DNA of 30,930 bases, from positions 1-30,930 of the forward strand of contig CALASN010000165.1 of assembly GCA_937888735.1 (NCBI GenBank), read 5' to 3'. Shown here in pieces: positions 1 to 8,875 of the stretch. The notes below the pieces were generated by a model. That model was not told the origin of the DNA and made no database searches. It saw nothing but the letters and a program-made list of their open reading frames with translations. The stretch's first letter is position 1. Every line of letters starts with the position of its first letter. The position numbers were made by a program, and so were the translations under genes. The DNA is from UBA5499 sp002426275 (GTDB lineage Bacteria > Bacillota > DTU084).

Positions 1-50
1 GGTGGTGTGAGAGGTCGGCTACTCAACTAATGGGTAGCCTCCTACTCGAT
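1..50 (+). mobile_element. 3' end of a group II intron (domain VI), cut by window edge
   Basis: The first 50 bases resemble the conserved 3' tail of bacterial group II introns: GGTGGTGTGAGAGG, then a hairpin GGCTAC (16-21) / GTAGCC (34-39) with an A-containing loop, then CCTCCTACTCGAT. The hairpin would be domain VI, which carries the branch-point adenosine; the intron would end near the AT at 49-50, matching the usual AY 3' end. The catalytic domain V and any reverse transcriptase would lie left of the window. The identification rests on remembered family sequence, not a covariance search. Confidence 0.72.
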
Positions 51-69
51 TATATGGCGGTGAAAGTCA

Positions 70-1368
70 TCAGGGGGTGATACAGAACACAGCGTAGAGC
101 GGAACACTCTTGATGCCATTCTCAAATCCGAAATTCCGGGCCGATACCCGAAATACATACTCCGGCTTGTATATATCGCGAAAAGTGCGGAGGCTCTTGG
201 AGCGAACGTTTTCAGCCGACTTTGCCTCCAGCGGGATTACATTGCCTTGCCTGTCTTGGAAGACAAAGTCTACCTCTGCTTTGCCCGGCGAACTCCAATA
301 GTATGGAAGAATACCGTTGACAGCAAGCGCCTGCATGATGTAATTCTCTGTAAGCGCTCCTTTGAAGCCATCAAAGCTGATGGGCGTATTCACAACTACG
401 TTTGCCGCAATGTCCAGCTTGGAGCAGAGCAAACCTGTATCGACCATATATACTTTGAACGTTTCGTTTTCTGCATAGGCGGCAAGCGGATATTTTCCTT
501 CTGTTACACGGACGCACTTGTGACTCATACCCGCCGCGCTCAGCCAGTCAAGAGCGACTTCATATTCACCCGCCCGCGCGCCGGACTTGATCACACGATA
601 CTGAAACTTATGGTTTTCCTTGGCCAGCTGCGCCGGTACAGAACCCCAGGCCGCCATGATGCGCGTGGTTTCCTGCGGCGTGGCGTATTTTGCCATATCC
701 GCAATGTAAGAGTTATTCAGCGTCCGCTGAGCGGCGGAGACAAAGTCGAAATCCCTCTTATCGGCATATTCCTGCACCACGCGGGGCATTCCGCCTACCG
801 CCAGATAGGTTTTGTACAAGTCCATCGCCGTTTCATGAAGGGAGAGTGGAGTGAAGCCGTCGTACGCTTCTCGAATGAGGGCGCAAAGCTCTTTTTTATC
901 AAGCGCCCAGAGAAACTCCTCAAAGTCCATCGGGTAAAGGGTAAGCATATCCACCTTGCCCACGGGGAAGGAAAATTTTTCGCGTTTCATCGCTACGCCA
1001 AGCAAACTTCCCGCCGCAACGACATGATACTGTGGAGCGCGTTCAGCAAAATATTTGAGGGAGGTCAGCGCTTTTTCACTCGCTTGGATCTCATCAAGGA
1101 TAATCAGGGTGTCATCGGGCAGGATGCTCACGCCCGACAGCGCGGAAAGCTCGCGGACGATGCGCTCAGGATTCAGGTCGCGTTCGAAAACGGCGGGAAT
1201 ATCGCCGGATTCCTCCATACTGAAATAGGCGACGTTCTTATAGTGTTCTTTGCCGAACGTCAGTAGCGTATATGTCTTACCCACCTGTCGCGCACCCTGC
1301 AGGAGCAGAGGCATACGATTCGGACTATTCTTCCAAGTCAAAAGCCTGTTTACTATATTACGTTCCAT
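70..1368 (-). CDS. AAA-family ATPase with DUF4143 C-terminal domain
   Basis: A 432-residue member of the AAA_14/DUF4143 family, which is common in bacteria and archaea and has no settled function. The Walker A loop GARQVGKT is at residues 25-32 and the Walker B strand LIILDEIQ at about 88-95. The C-terminal part contains EVDFVFQD...IPLEAKSAE, the D...ExK pattern of a PD-(D/E)XK nuclease-like fold that is usual in DUF4143. Length is normal and no frameshift is seen. The ATG at 1368 has GAGGTGA about 9 bases upstream. It is a single-gene unit with its own promoter, lying between an intron tail and a decayed hydrolase, so it looks like accessory DNA. Roles suggested for relatives (defence, toxin-like, chromosome-associated) are not decided by this sequence. 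Confidence 0.88.
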   Translation of the reverse strand: MERNIVNRLLTWKNSPNRMPLLLQGARQVGKTYTLLTFGKEHYKNVAYFSMEESGDIPAVFERDLNPERIVRELSALSGVSILPDDTLIILDEIQASEKALTSLKYFAERAPQYHVVAAGSLLGVAMKREKFSFPVGKVDMLTLYPMDFEEFLWALDKKELCALIREAYDGFTPLSLHETAMDLYKTYLAVGGMPRVVQEYADKRDFDFVSAAQRTLNNSYIADMAKYATPQETTRIMAAWGSVPAQLAKENHKFQYRVIKSGARAGEYEVALDWLSAAGMSHKCVRVTEGKYPLAAYAENETFKVYMVDTGLLCSKLDIAANVVVNTPISFDGFKGALTENYIMQALAVNGILPYYWSSPGKAEVDFVFQDRQGNVIPLEAKSAENVRSKSLRTFRDIYKPEYVFRVSARNFGFENGIKSVPLYAVFCITP

Positions 1369-1390
1369 AAAGTGCGTTCACCTCGCACTT

Positions 1391-1419
1391 ATTATAACAA
1401 TTAACTGCTGATAAATCAA
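1391..1419 (-). promoter_or_regulatory. Sigma-A-type promoter for the AAA/DUF4143 gene
   Basis: On the minus strand TTGATT (1414-1419) is followed after exactly 17 bases by a perfect TATAAT (1391-1396). Transcription would begin near 1384, just ahead of the GAGGTGA ribosome site of the ATPase gene. The match to the vegetative consensus is strong. Confidence 0.75.
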
Positions 1420-1617
1420 GAAAAAGCTTTCGCGGCCCTTCAACATGGTTCGACAGCAACACGCAATTTCAAAAATCAAGGCTTGTCCGGAACTGTAGGT
1501 GTCACGGGGGCAGCTATTTATCCAAAATCGGCAGACGATATGAGCCAGTGTGGTTGAACCTGCCCCCAAAGCTTTACAAGGTAGCATGTATTGGGCCTTT
1601 GATAAAATATGGGAAAT

Positions 1618-1797
1618 TCAGCTATAATCCATGCCGATACATCTGTACCCCATCTGGGACAGATAGTTAAACTGGTACTCAAACAAGTTATGGTTCCCGG
1701 GCCAGCCGTGCACAAAGAAAATCGCTTTTCTGCCTGCCGGCTGGATATCCTCTATATAAACTTTTACATCTTTGTCGACGAGCATGTAAAATCCCAT
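1618..1797 (-). pseudogene. N-terminal remnant of an alpha/beta hydrolase
   Basis: A 59-codon reading frame begins ATG at 1797, preceded by a G-rich stretch (CTGGGGGGC). It encodes MGFYMLVDKDVKVYIEDIQP followed by IFFVHGWPGNHNLFEYQFN and YRCIGMDYS. This is the start of an alpha/beta hydrolase (chloroperoxidase/esterase-like): beta strand, the HGWPG oxyanion-hole motif, then the next strand. Family members continue with a glycine-rich turn and run to about 270 residues, but here TGA follows immediately at 1618-1620. The nucleophile elbow and catalytic triad are absent, and I find no hydrolase C-terminus in the next 240 bases in any minus-strand frame. The best reading is a truncated gene, its downstream part lost by deletion or rearrangement. 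Confidence 0.72.
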
Positions 1798-2144
1798 GCC
1801 GCAGCCCCCCAGTGGCGTTTTTTCATCTTATTCTTGAAGCAAGGGAAATGGTACGCTTTCTTATAAATGACCGAAAATAGGCGGTGGTTTTAAATACGGA
1901 AGGGGTTTCTTGCCAGAGATGATTCGGCATTACGCTACATTATTTCAGCGGCGAAGGTGAATTTATACGTGCTCGAGATTGGAAGGCGGAGTCGCTCGAT
2001 GTGCTTTTGAAGTTATATGCTTGGAGCGAGGGATAAAGGAAGCATGCTCCGCATGGCACGATCCTAAAATGAAAGCAATGTAAGGAAGGATTTTCTTGCC
2101 CTGAAGTCGAAAAATAAATAATCAGCATGAAATAGGGAGGCTTT
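1798..2144. other. Gene-free stretch upstream of ackA
   Basis: I see no convincing gene here. A short open stretch near 1940-2030 (plus strand) has protein-like composition but no start and ends in stops. No clear promoter with correct spacing was found. The last ten bases hold the AGGGAGG ribosome site of ackA. Confidence 0.5.
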
Positions 2145-3353
2145 TTGGAGTTGGAAATTGTATTGGTGCTAAACAGCGGCAGTTCATCACTTAAGTATAA
2201 GGTCTTTGATATGAGCATGGGATCCATGTTAGTATCTGGTTCCGTGGAGAGAATCGGTCAGGATAATGCTTGGATCAATCACAAGGTGGATGACAGGGAA
2301 CCACTGCATTTGGAAGGCAAAATCCCCGACCATAAAACCGCGCTGGAAAAGATCTTGAAACTGTTGATGGACGAGAAAAAAGGGATCATCAAGAGCTTGA
2401 ATCAAATTATGGCTGTGGGACATAGGGTGCTGCACGGCAAAGACGTTTACGATCGCGCCGTGCTTATCAATAAGGAGGTAAGGGATAAGCTTGAAGAATT
2501 GAGGGGCTTGGGACCCTTGCATATGCCGGCGAATCTCATGGGCATCGACGCCTGTCATGAGCTGATGGCCGATACCCCGCAGGTGGCTGTTTTTGACACG
2601 GCTTTTCATCAGACCATGCCGCCGTATGCTTACATGTACTCATTGCCATATGAGTTTTATCAAAACTATGGGATCCGCAAGTACGGCTTTCACGGGATTT
2701 CACATAAATATGTCTCCGCCCGGGCCGCGGAAATCTTGGGACAGCCCATCCAGCATCTGAAATTTTTAACTTTGCATTTGGGCAATGGCTGCAGCATCGC
2801 AGCCATCCAAAACGGGCGCTGCATAGATACGACCATGGGGTTCACACCCCTTGAGGGCTTGACCATGGGCACCCGCTGCGGAGATCTGGATCCGGCTGTG
2901 ATTCCGGTTTTGTGTGAGAAACTGGGTAAAACGCCGCAAGAGATAGATCAGCTCCTCAATAAGGAATCCGGCCTTTTGGGGATCAGCGGTGCGGGCAGCG
3001 ATATGAGAGATATCGAAGCGGGAAGGCAAAAGGGCAATCCAAGAGCCCAGCTTGCCTTTGAAATCTTCTGCTATCGGATTGTAAAGTATATCGGCGCCTA
3101 CATTGCAGTGCTGGGAGGAGCGGACGCCATCGTCTTCACGGCAGGGATTGGCGAGAATGTGGCCAAAGTGCGCAGCCATGTGGCCCAATGGCTAAAACCC
3201 TTGGGCGTGAGCATAGATCCAGAGAAAAATGAGAAACTATCGGGTAAAGAAGGGATTATCAGCAAACCTGAATCCAAAGTCGCAATCATGATTGTGCCAA
3301 CAAACGAAGAACTGATGATCGCGCAGGAGACGTACCGGCTTACAAACGCATAG
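2145..3353 (+). CDS. ackA: Acetate kinase
   Basis: Acetate kinase (402 residues, usual size) interconverts acetyl phosphate plus ADP with acetate plus ATP in the cytoplasm, the ATP-yielding step of acetate fermentation. Family signatures are all present: NSGSSSLKY at 10-18, GHRVLHG at 92-98 (substrate-binding Arg94), FDTAFHQTMP with catalytic Asp151, GFHGISHKYV at 181-190, HLGNGCS at 211-217, and GTRCGDLDP with Arg244. The start is TTG at 2145, only 4 bases after AGGGAGG. A second TTG at 2151 lies 10 bases after it and gives a protein two residues shorter; either may be used. No phosphotransacetylase gene is adjacent, and a 134-base gap separates it from the next gene. Confidence 0.96.
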   Translation: MELEIVLVLNSGSSSLKYKVFDMSMGSMLVSGSVERIGQDNAWINHKVDDREPLHLEGKIPDHKTALEKILKLLMDEKKGIIKSLNQIMAVGHRVLHGKDVYDRAVLINKEVRDKLEELRGLGPLHMPANLMGIDACHELMADTPQVAVFDTAFHQTMPPYAYMYSLPYEFYQNYGIRKYGFHGISHKYVSARAAEILGQPIQHLKFLTLHLGNGCSIAAIQNGRCIDTTMGFTPLEGLTMGTRCGDLDPAVIPVLCEKLGKTPQEIDQLLNKESGLLGISGAGSDMRDIEAGRQKGNPRAQLAFEIFCYRIVKYIGAYIAVLGGADAIVFTAGIGENVAKVRSHVAQWLKPLGVSIDPEKNEKLSGKEGIISKPESKVAIMIVPTNEELMIAQETYRLTNA

Positions 3354-3487
3354 CCGGGGAGAGACAACCGACCTCAGAAGATTGCCCTGGCTCCACCGGC
3401 TTATTCTTTACTATATCCACCTGGGAAACATTCTATACATGGGGACTAGCGAAAGCTTCATTATAGATAACGAAGGGGGATTGCAGA

Positions 3488-5533
3488 TTGAAGAAATACA
3501 CAGCAGAGCAGATTCGTAATCTTGCACTTGTGGGCCATGGAGGAGCGGGGAAGACTTCGCTTGCGGAAAGCCTCCTGTTCAAGACCGGCGGCAGTTCGCG
3601 GCGAGGAAGAGTCGAGGAAGGCAATACTGTCTCCGATTACGATCCGGAAGAGATCAGGCGCAAAGTCTCCATCAGCACCAGCATCGTGCCGTGCGAATGG
3701 AAAAACCATAAACTGAACTTGCTGGACACTCCGGGCTTCTTCGATTTCGAGGGAGAAATGAGAGAAGCGCTGCGGGTGGCGGAATTAGCGTTAGTGGTCG
3801 TCCGGGGCAAAACTGGCGTTGAGGTTGGGACAGAGAAGGTTTGGGAGTATGCCGCCAAACTACCTAAAATGGTCTTCGTCAACAAAATGGACCGGGAAAA
3901 CGCAGATTTTGGCAAAGCTCTCGCCTCACTCAGGAAAGCGTTCGGCACTTCGCTGGTGGCATTGCAGTTGCCAATCGGCAAGGAAGCCAGTTTTTCCGGA
4001 ATCGTGGATCTGGTGGCCATGAAAGGGTATCGTCTCGACGGCTCTAAGCGGGAGGAGATTTCCGTTCCCCCTGAACTCCAAACCGAGGCCCAAAGCTTGC
4101 ACGAACAGCTGCTGGAAGCTGTGGCTGTGACAGACGAAGACTTGATGGAGCGCTATTTGGGCGGCGAGGACATCTCTACGGACGAGCTAGCCAGAGCTGT
4201 GAAAATAGGCGTCAGGCAGGGAGACGTGATTCCGGTCCTATGCGGCTCTACAGCCACAGGCGTAGGCATCGAAGAATTACTGGATGCCTTGGTAGCTTAT
4301 GGACCTTCGCCCTTAGAGCGAGCTCCGGAGGTCAGCGTCCAAGGAGCGGAGTGTAAACCTGACGGTCCCTTAGCGGCTTTGGTTTTCAAAACAACCGCAG
4401 ACCCCTTTGTCGGCAAGCTCACTTTCTTCAGAGTCTTCGGCGGCACGCTGCGTTCGGACAGCCAAGTTTTCAACGCCAATCGGAAAGCTGAAGAGAGAAT
4501 GGGACAGCTGTTCGTTCAAAAAGGCAAAGAGCAGCAGCCGGCGACGGAAATCGTGGCCGGGGATCTTGGAGCAGTCGCCAAGCTAGCGGTAACAGTCACA
4601 GGCGATACCTTGACAGATAAGGGAGCGCAATTAGCGCTTCCAGGCATAGATTTTCCCCATCCAGTGCTAACTATGGCCGTGGAACCAAAGACAAAAGGCG
4701 ATGAAGATAAGATCGCCGGAGGGCTCGCCAGGCTTTTGGAAGAAGATCCCACCATCAAAATGGAGCGGCGCGCCGAGACCAGGCAGCTTTTAGTGAGCGG
4801 AATGGGAGAGCTGCACTTGGAGATCCTCTCCAGCAGGCTGCAGAAAAAATTCGGCGTGGGAGTGGAATTGGCTGAACCTAAGGTACCGTATCGCGAGACC
4901 ATCCGCGGGAAGGCCAAGGTGGAAGGAAAACACAAAAAGCAATCCGGCGGCAGAGGGCAATTTGGTCACGTCTGGCTGGAGCTTGAACCTTTAACTGGCG
5001 GAGAAGAGTTTGAGTTTGTAGATAAGATCTTCGGCGGCGCAGTGCCCAGACAGTACATTCCCGCTGTGGAGAAGGGCGTACGCGAGACCATGGCGGAAGG
5101 TATCTTGGCCGGATGCCCTGTGGTTGGGGTGAGGGTGATTCTCTACGATGGTTCATATCATCCTGTGGATTCCTCGGAAATGGCATTTAAAATTGCAGCT
5201 TCGCTGGCCTTTAAGAAAGGCTTCCTGGATGCCCAGCCAATTTTGCTGGAGCCCATTATGAGCGCAGAGGTAACTGTGCCGGAAGAGTTTATGGGCGATA
5301 TCATCGGAGATTTGAACAAAAAGCGGGGACGGATCTTGGGTGTGGAACCCCAGGGTCGTTTGCAGGTGATCAAGGCCCAGGCGCCTCAGGCAGAGCTGTT
5401 TCGCTACGCCATCGATCTGCGTTCCATGACCCAGGGCCGCGGTTCTTTCTCACTGCAGTTTGATCATTACGAAGAAGTTCCGGGGCAAATCGCCCAAAAA
5501 ATCATAGAGGCGGCGAATGAAAAAATTTCATGA
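3488..5533 (+). CDS. Elongation factor G-like GTPase (EF-G2 type)
   Basis: A 681-residue translational GTPase with the full EF-G architecture. G motifs are GHGGAGKT (16-23), DTPG (80-83) and NKMD (132-135); domains II to V follow, including the domain IV stretch RGQFGHVWLELEP. The P-loop reads GHGGAGKTS instead of the AHIDAGKTT of canonical EF-G, which marks the EF-G-like paralogue family rather than the main translocase. Members of that family are widespread in Firmicutes and their cellular role is not well established; a ribosome-associated function is assumed. The TTG start is 7 bases after AAGGGGGA. The stop overlaps the holA start by four bases (ATGA), so the two are probably translationally coupled. 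Confidence 0.9.
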   Translation: MKKYTAEQIRNLALVGHGGAGKTSLAESLLFKTGGSSRRGRVEEGNTVSDYDPEEIRRKVSISTSIVPCEWKNHKLNLLDTPGFFDFEGEMREALRVAELALVVVRGKTGVEVGTEKVWEYAAKLPKMVFVNKMDRENADFGKALASLRKAFGTSLVALQLPIGKEASFSGIVDLVAMKGYRLDGSKREEISVPPELQTEAQSLHEQLLEAVAVTDEDLMERYLGGEDISTDELARAVKIGVRQGDVIPVLCGSTATGVGIEELLDALVAYGPSPLERAPEVSVQGAECKPDGPLAALVFKTTADPFVGKLTFFRVFGGTLRSDSQVFNANRKAEERMGQLFVQKGKEQQPATEIVAGDLGAVAKLAVTVTGDTLTDKGAQLALPGIDFPHPVLTMAVEPKTKGDEDKIAGGLARLLEEDPTIKMERRAETRQLLVSGMGELHLEILSSRLQKKFGVGVELAEPKVPYRETIRGKAKVEGKHKKQSGGRGQFGHVWLELEPLTGGEEFEFVDKIFGGAVPRQYIPAVEKGVRETMAEGILAGCPVVGVRVILYDGSYHPVDSSEMAFKIAASLAFKKGFLDAQPILLEPIMSAEVTVPEEFMGDIIGDLNKKRGRILGVEPQGRLQVIKAQAPQAELFRYAIDLRSMTQGRGSFSLQFDHYEEVPGQIAQKIIEAANEKIS

Positions 5534-6462
5534 AACCAGTTTATCTATTCTTCGGCCAGGAACAGTTCCTGGCCGAAGATGAAGTGCAGAAGTTGATTGC
5601 GCGGCTGTTGCCAGACGGCAAGAATGCGTTCAACTATCAAGTTTATCAGGCAAGCGAGAGCCAATTCAGGGACGTGAGGACCTCTGTGCTCACTCCCGCT
5701 TTTGGCAGTGGAGCGAAAGTTGTGCTCGTCCGCCATTTTGACGCTTGGAAGTCAGCCGAGCAGGAAGAGCTTTTGCCTTTACTGGAAAAATGGCCTCCCC
5801 AAACAACTTTGATTTTATGGGGAGAGAAAGTTGATAAGCGCACTCGTCTTTATCAGCGGCTCAGAAAAACGGGCGAGGTCAGGGAGTTTCCTCGGCTTGC
5901 CAGCAAGGAGCTGCCGGTTTGGCTGGAAAGACGCGCCGGGAAATACGGATTGGAGCTCACAGGGGACGTGGCGGCTGCGTTGGTGAGGCTAATGGGGGAC
6001 GATTTGCGCCTTTTAGATCAGGAACTTGCCAAGCTCGCCACGTACCTGGGAGCGGATTCGCGTCCTACGCTGGCGGATCTTGAAGCTGTGAGTTGGCAGG
6101 CAGATGCGGTAAATATTTTCACTTTGGTGGACGCCATCGGCAAACGTCAGCAGTCTACGGCCTTGAAGCTGTTGGAGCGAATGCTTACAGAGGGAGCGGA
6201 CCCTTCCGGCCTCTTGGCCATGATCGCCAGACAGATGAGGATCATCTTCATGATTAAGGCTTTAGCCGGCAGCGGTAATATGGCGCAGCAGCTTAATCTG
6301 CATCCTTTCGTGGTGAAGCAGTGTCAGCAGCAGGCCAAAGGTTTCCAACGGCAGGCCAGGGAAAGGATTTTCAAGGCGCTTTTTGCGGCTGATTTGGCGC
6401 TGAAAAACAGTCAAGAGCCCAAATTAGTGCTGGAAGGGCTAGTTACAGAGTTATGCGGGTGA
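5530..6462 (+). CDS. holA: DNA polymerase III delta subunit
   Basis: This 310-residue protein matches the clamp-loader delta subunit, which opens the beta sliding clamp and sits in the DnaX complex. It begins with the typical MKPVYLFFGQEQFLAEDEV region, an AAA+-like fold without a working Walker A motif as expected for delta, and ends with the helical collar domain (LALKNSQEPKLVLEGLVTELCG). Length is slightly below the common 330-340 residues but no domain appears missing. Its ATG lies within the stop of the EF-G-like gene, and proB starts 7 bases after its stop, so all belong to one transcript. Confidence 0.88.
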   Translation: MKPVYLFFGQEQFLAEDEVQKLIARLLPDGKNAFNYQVYQASESQFRDVRTSVLTPAFGSGAKVVLVRHFDAWKSAEQEELLPLLEKWPPQTTLILWGEKVDKRTRLYQRLRKTGEVREFPRLASKELPVWLERRAGKYGLELTGDVAAALVRLMGDDLRLLDQELAKLATYLGADSRPTLADLEAVSWQADAVNIFTLVDAIGKRQQSTALKLLERMLTEGADPSGLLAMIARQMRIIFMIKALAGSGNMAQQLNLHPFVVKQCQQQAKGFQRQARERIFKALFAADLALKNSQEPKLVLEGLVTELCG

Positions 6463-6469
6463 GAACGAC

Positions 6470-7594
6470 TTGAAAGAAAAATGGCAAACGCAATTACAAC
6501 ACACTAAGAGATTAGTGGTGAAGGTTGGCACCAGCACCATCGCCCAGCCTTCAGGCGAATTGAACATAGAGCGGGTAAAGTCCTTGGTGGAGGAGTTGGT
6601 TGAGAGCGCGCGCGAAAGAGAAGTGTTGCTGGTCACTTCAGGCGCCATTGGCATCGGCGCAACGCGGCTTGGCCTTTCCGCCAAACCTAAAACCATCCCT
6701 GCCAAACAAGCGGCAGCCGCAGTGGGGCAGGGCCTTTTGATGCAGATTTACGAGAAGTTTTTCAGCGAATACGGGAAAGTAGTGGCGCAAGTGCTCCTAA
6801 CCCGGGCGGATCTTGGCGACAGGCACCGCTACCTGAACGCCAGAAACGCTTTGAACACGCTTTTCAGCTATGATGTGATCCCCATCGTGAACGAAAACGA
6901 TACTGTGGCTGTTGATGAGATCAAAATCGGCGATAACGACACATTGGCCGCCAACATCACAGCCTTGATTGACGCTGATCTGCTTGTGATTCTTTCGGAC
7001 GTTGACGGCCTCTATACCGCAGATCCGAGGGCGGATGCAGGGGCGCAAAAAATAGCTCTGGTCCGGGAAATTACCCCGCAACTAGAGCGGCTGGCGGGCA
7101 GCGCAGGCAGCGCTTTCGGCACCGGCGGCATGCAAACAAAGCTCTCCGCCGCGCAAATTGCCACTAAGGGCGGCGCCAGCATGGCCATCGTGGATGGGGC
7201 CAAATCAGGAAATTTGGTCAAATTGCTCTCCGGGCAGTGCTCCGGCACGCTGTTTCTTCCTCAAGCCCCGCTGGCCGGGAGAAAAATGTGGCTGGCTTTC
7301 AATCCTCCGCTCTGCGGCAAAATCACGGTAGACGAAGGCGCCAAAGAAGCTTTGCTCAACTATGGAAAAAGTCTTCTCCCTTCCGGGATCGTCAGCTGTG
7401 AAGATGATTTTTTCCCCGGAGATCTGGTGGCAATTTGCGGCCCCGATGGACGCGAATTTGCCAGGGGACTGGTGAATTATGAAGCAGCTGAGCTCAATCA
7501 AATTAAAGGCCTCAAGACTAACCAGATTGAGGCTGTCTTAGGCCACCGAGGTTATTTGGAAGCCATTCATCGCGATAATCTCGTTTTACTTTAA
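6470..7594 (+). CDS. proB: Glutamate 5-kinase
   Basis: Catalyses ATP-dependent phosphorylation of glutamate to gamma-glutamyl phosphate, the first step of proline synthesis. The 374 residues show an amino acid kinase domain (RLVVKVGTSTI near 14-24; SGAIGIGATRLGL; NENDTVAVDEIKIGDNDTLAA; FGTGGMQTKLSAA) and a C-terminal PUA domain from about 275 (FFPGDLVAICGPDGREFARGLVNY). The family is commonly feedback-inhibited by proline. The TTG start at 6470 is 8 bases after GGGTGAG, which overlaps the holA stop. proA follows 22 bases downstream, the usual proBA arrangement. Confidence 0.96.
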   Translation: MKEKWQTQLQHTKRLVVKVGTSTIAQPSGELNIERVKSLVEELVESAREREVLLVTSGAIGIGATRLGLSAKPKTIPAKQAAAAVGQGLLMQIYEKFFSEYGKVVAQVLLTRADLGDRHRYLNARNALNTLFSYDVIPIVNENDTVAVDEIKIGDNDTLAANITALIDADLLVILSDVDGLYTADPRADAGAQKIALVREITPQLERLAGSAGSAFGTGGMQTKLSAAQIATKGGASMAIVDGAKSGNLVKLLSGQCSGTLFLPQAPLAGRKMWLAFNPPLCGKITVDEGAKEALLNYGKSLLPSGIVSCEDDFFPGDLVAICGPDGREFARGLVNYEAAELNQIKGLKTNQIEAVLGHRGYLEAIHRDNLVLL

Positions 7595-7616
7595 GAGTGT
7601 CGAAGGTGGGGTACAA

Positions 7617-8861
7617 ATGAACGAGGAATTAAAAAACCAGGTCCTCTCCGCCCGGGAGGCGGCAAGGGAACTGCGCACGTGCGCCAGCGGCCAGAAGGAC
7701 CGGGCGTTGCGCGCCATGGCCCAAGCGCTGAAAGACCGCCGGGGGGAGATCCTTGACGCCAACGAACAAGATCTGGCCCAGGGCAGAAAACGCGGTTTGA
7801 ACAGCGCGCTTTTGGATCGGCTCTCGCTGAGCGACTCTAGGATTGAAGAGCTTGCCTCAGGGTTGGAAGAACTGGCCAACTTGCCTGATCCTGTGGGCGA
7901 GGTTGAACGGATGTGGAAGCGGCCTAACGGCCTTGAGATTGGCGTGAAGCGGGTGCCGTTGGGAGTTGTGGCCATGATCTATGAAGCCAGGCCCAATGTC
8001 ACGGCCGACGCAGCCGGCCTTTGTCTGAAGGCAGGCAATGCCGCAGTTCTGCGCGGCGGCTCCGAGGCCATTCATTCCAATAGCGCCATCGGTAATGTGC
8101 TCACAGACGCAATAGCGCAGGCCGGCCTGCCTGGTACGGCAGTCAGCGTGATCAGGAATACGGATCGCAATCTGGTGCGAGAGCTCATCCGCATGCGCGA
8201 GCTTGTGGATGTGGTGATTCCCAGGGGAGGAGCGGGGCTCATCCGCACTGTGGTGGAAGAGGCGACTGTGCCGGTGATTGAGACTGGGGTTGGCAATTGT
8301 CATACTTATGTGGATAAAGCGGCAGATCTCCAAATGGCCCTCAGGATTGCCATCAATGCCAAGCTGCAGCGGCCTGGAGTCTGCAACGCCATGGAAACGC
8401 TGCTTGTACATCAAGATGTTGCCGCTGCCTTTCTCCCCGCATTGGGAGCGGAAATGGCTCAAAAAGTTGAGCTTCGCGGTTGTCCGCGTACCTGCCAGTT
8501 GATTCCTCAGGCTAAACCCGCAACGGAAGATGACTGGGCCACCGAATACTTAGATTATATTTTGGCCGTGCGGGTGGTGCCTTCTTTTGAAGAAGCGGTG
8601 GCTCACATCACGCGTTATTCCACGGGACATTCCGAAGCCATCGTCACCGAGGATTACACGGCAGCCAGGAGATTTTTAGAATTAATCGACGCGGCGGCCG
8701 TGTACGTAAACGCTTCCACCCGGTTTACGGACGGCGGGCAGTTCGGCCTGGGCGCGGAGATAGGAATCAGCACACAAAAGCTGCACGCCCGCGGTCCCAT
8801 GGGGCTGAAAGCGCTGACCACCACAAAATATATTATTTATGGCAATGGCCAAATTAGGTGA
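7617..8861 (+). CDS. proA: Gamma-glutamyl phosphate reductase
   Basis: NADPH-dependent reductase that converts gamma-glutamyl phosphate to glutamate-5-semialdehyde, the second step of proline synthesis. The 414 residues are the normal length of this aldehyde-dehydrogenase-superfamily enzyme. The catalytic cysteine is Cys256 in QRPGVCNAMETLL; EARPNVT (123-129), VIPRGGAGLI (200-209) and the C-terminal FTDGGQFGLGAEIGISTQKLHARGPMG are diagnostic. The ATG at 7617 follows AAGGTGGGG at 6 bases. The stop at 8861 is followed 14 bases later by nrdJ. No proC is present in the window. Confidence 0.96.
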   Translation: MNEELKNQVLSAREAARELRTCASGQKDRALRAMAQALKDRRGEILDANEQDLAQGRKRGLNSALLDRLSLSDSRIEELASGLEELANLPDPVGEVERMWKRPNGLEIGVKRVPLGVVAMIYEARPNVTADAAGLCLKAGNAAVLRGGSEAIHSNSAIGNVLTDAIAQAGLPGTAVSVIRNTDRNLVRELIRMRELVDVVIPRGGAGLIRTVVEEATVPVIETGVGNCHTYVDKAADLQMALRIAINAKLQRPGVCNAMETLLVHQDVAAAFLPALGAEMAQKVELRGCPRTCQLIPQAKPATEDDWATEYLDYILAVRVVPSFEEAVAHITRYSTGHSEAIVTEDYTAARRFLELIDAAAVYVNASTRFTDGGQFGLGAEIGISTQKLHARGPMGLKALTTTKYIIYGNGQIR

Positions 8862-8875
8862 GGAGAGTTGGGAGA

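Noticed and set aside
247..1266. Long plus-strand open frame of 339 codons opposite the ATPase gene
   Set aside because: It is antisense to a clear AAA/DUF4143 gene, and its translation is Arg/His-rich with no recognisable domain.
1378..1587. Minus-strand frame as the C-terminal continuation of the hydrolase
   Set aside because: The Cys-rich translation shows no hydrolase motif and it runs into the promoter of the ATPase gene.
1940..2227. Minus-strand 95-codon frame before ackA
   Set aside because: It overlaps the ackA start, has no ribosome site checked as convincing and no family motif.
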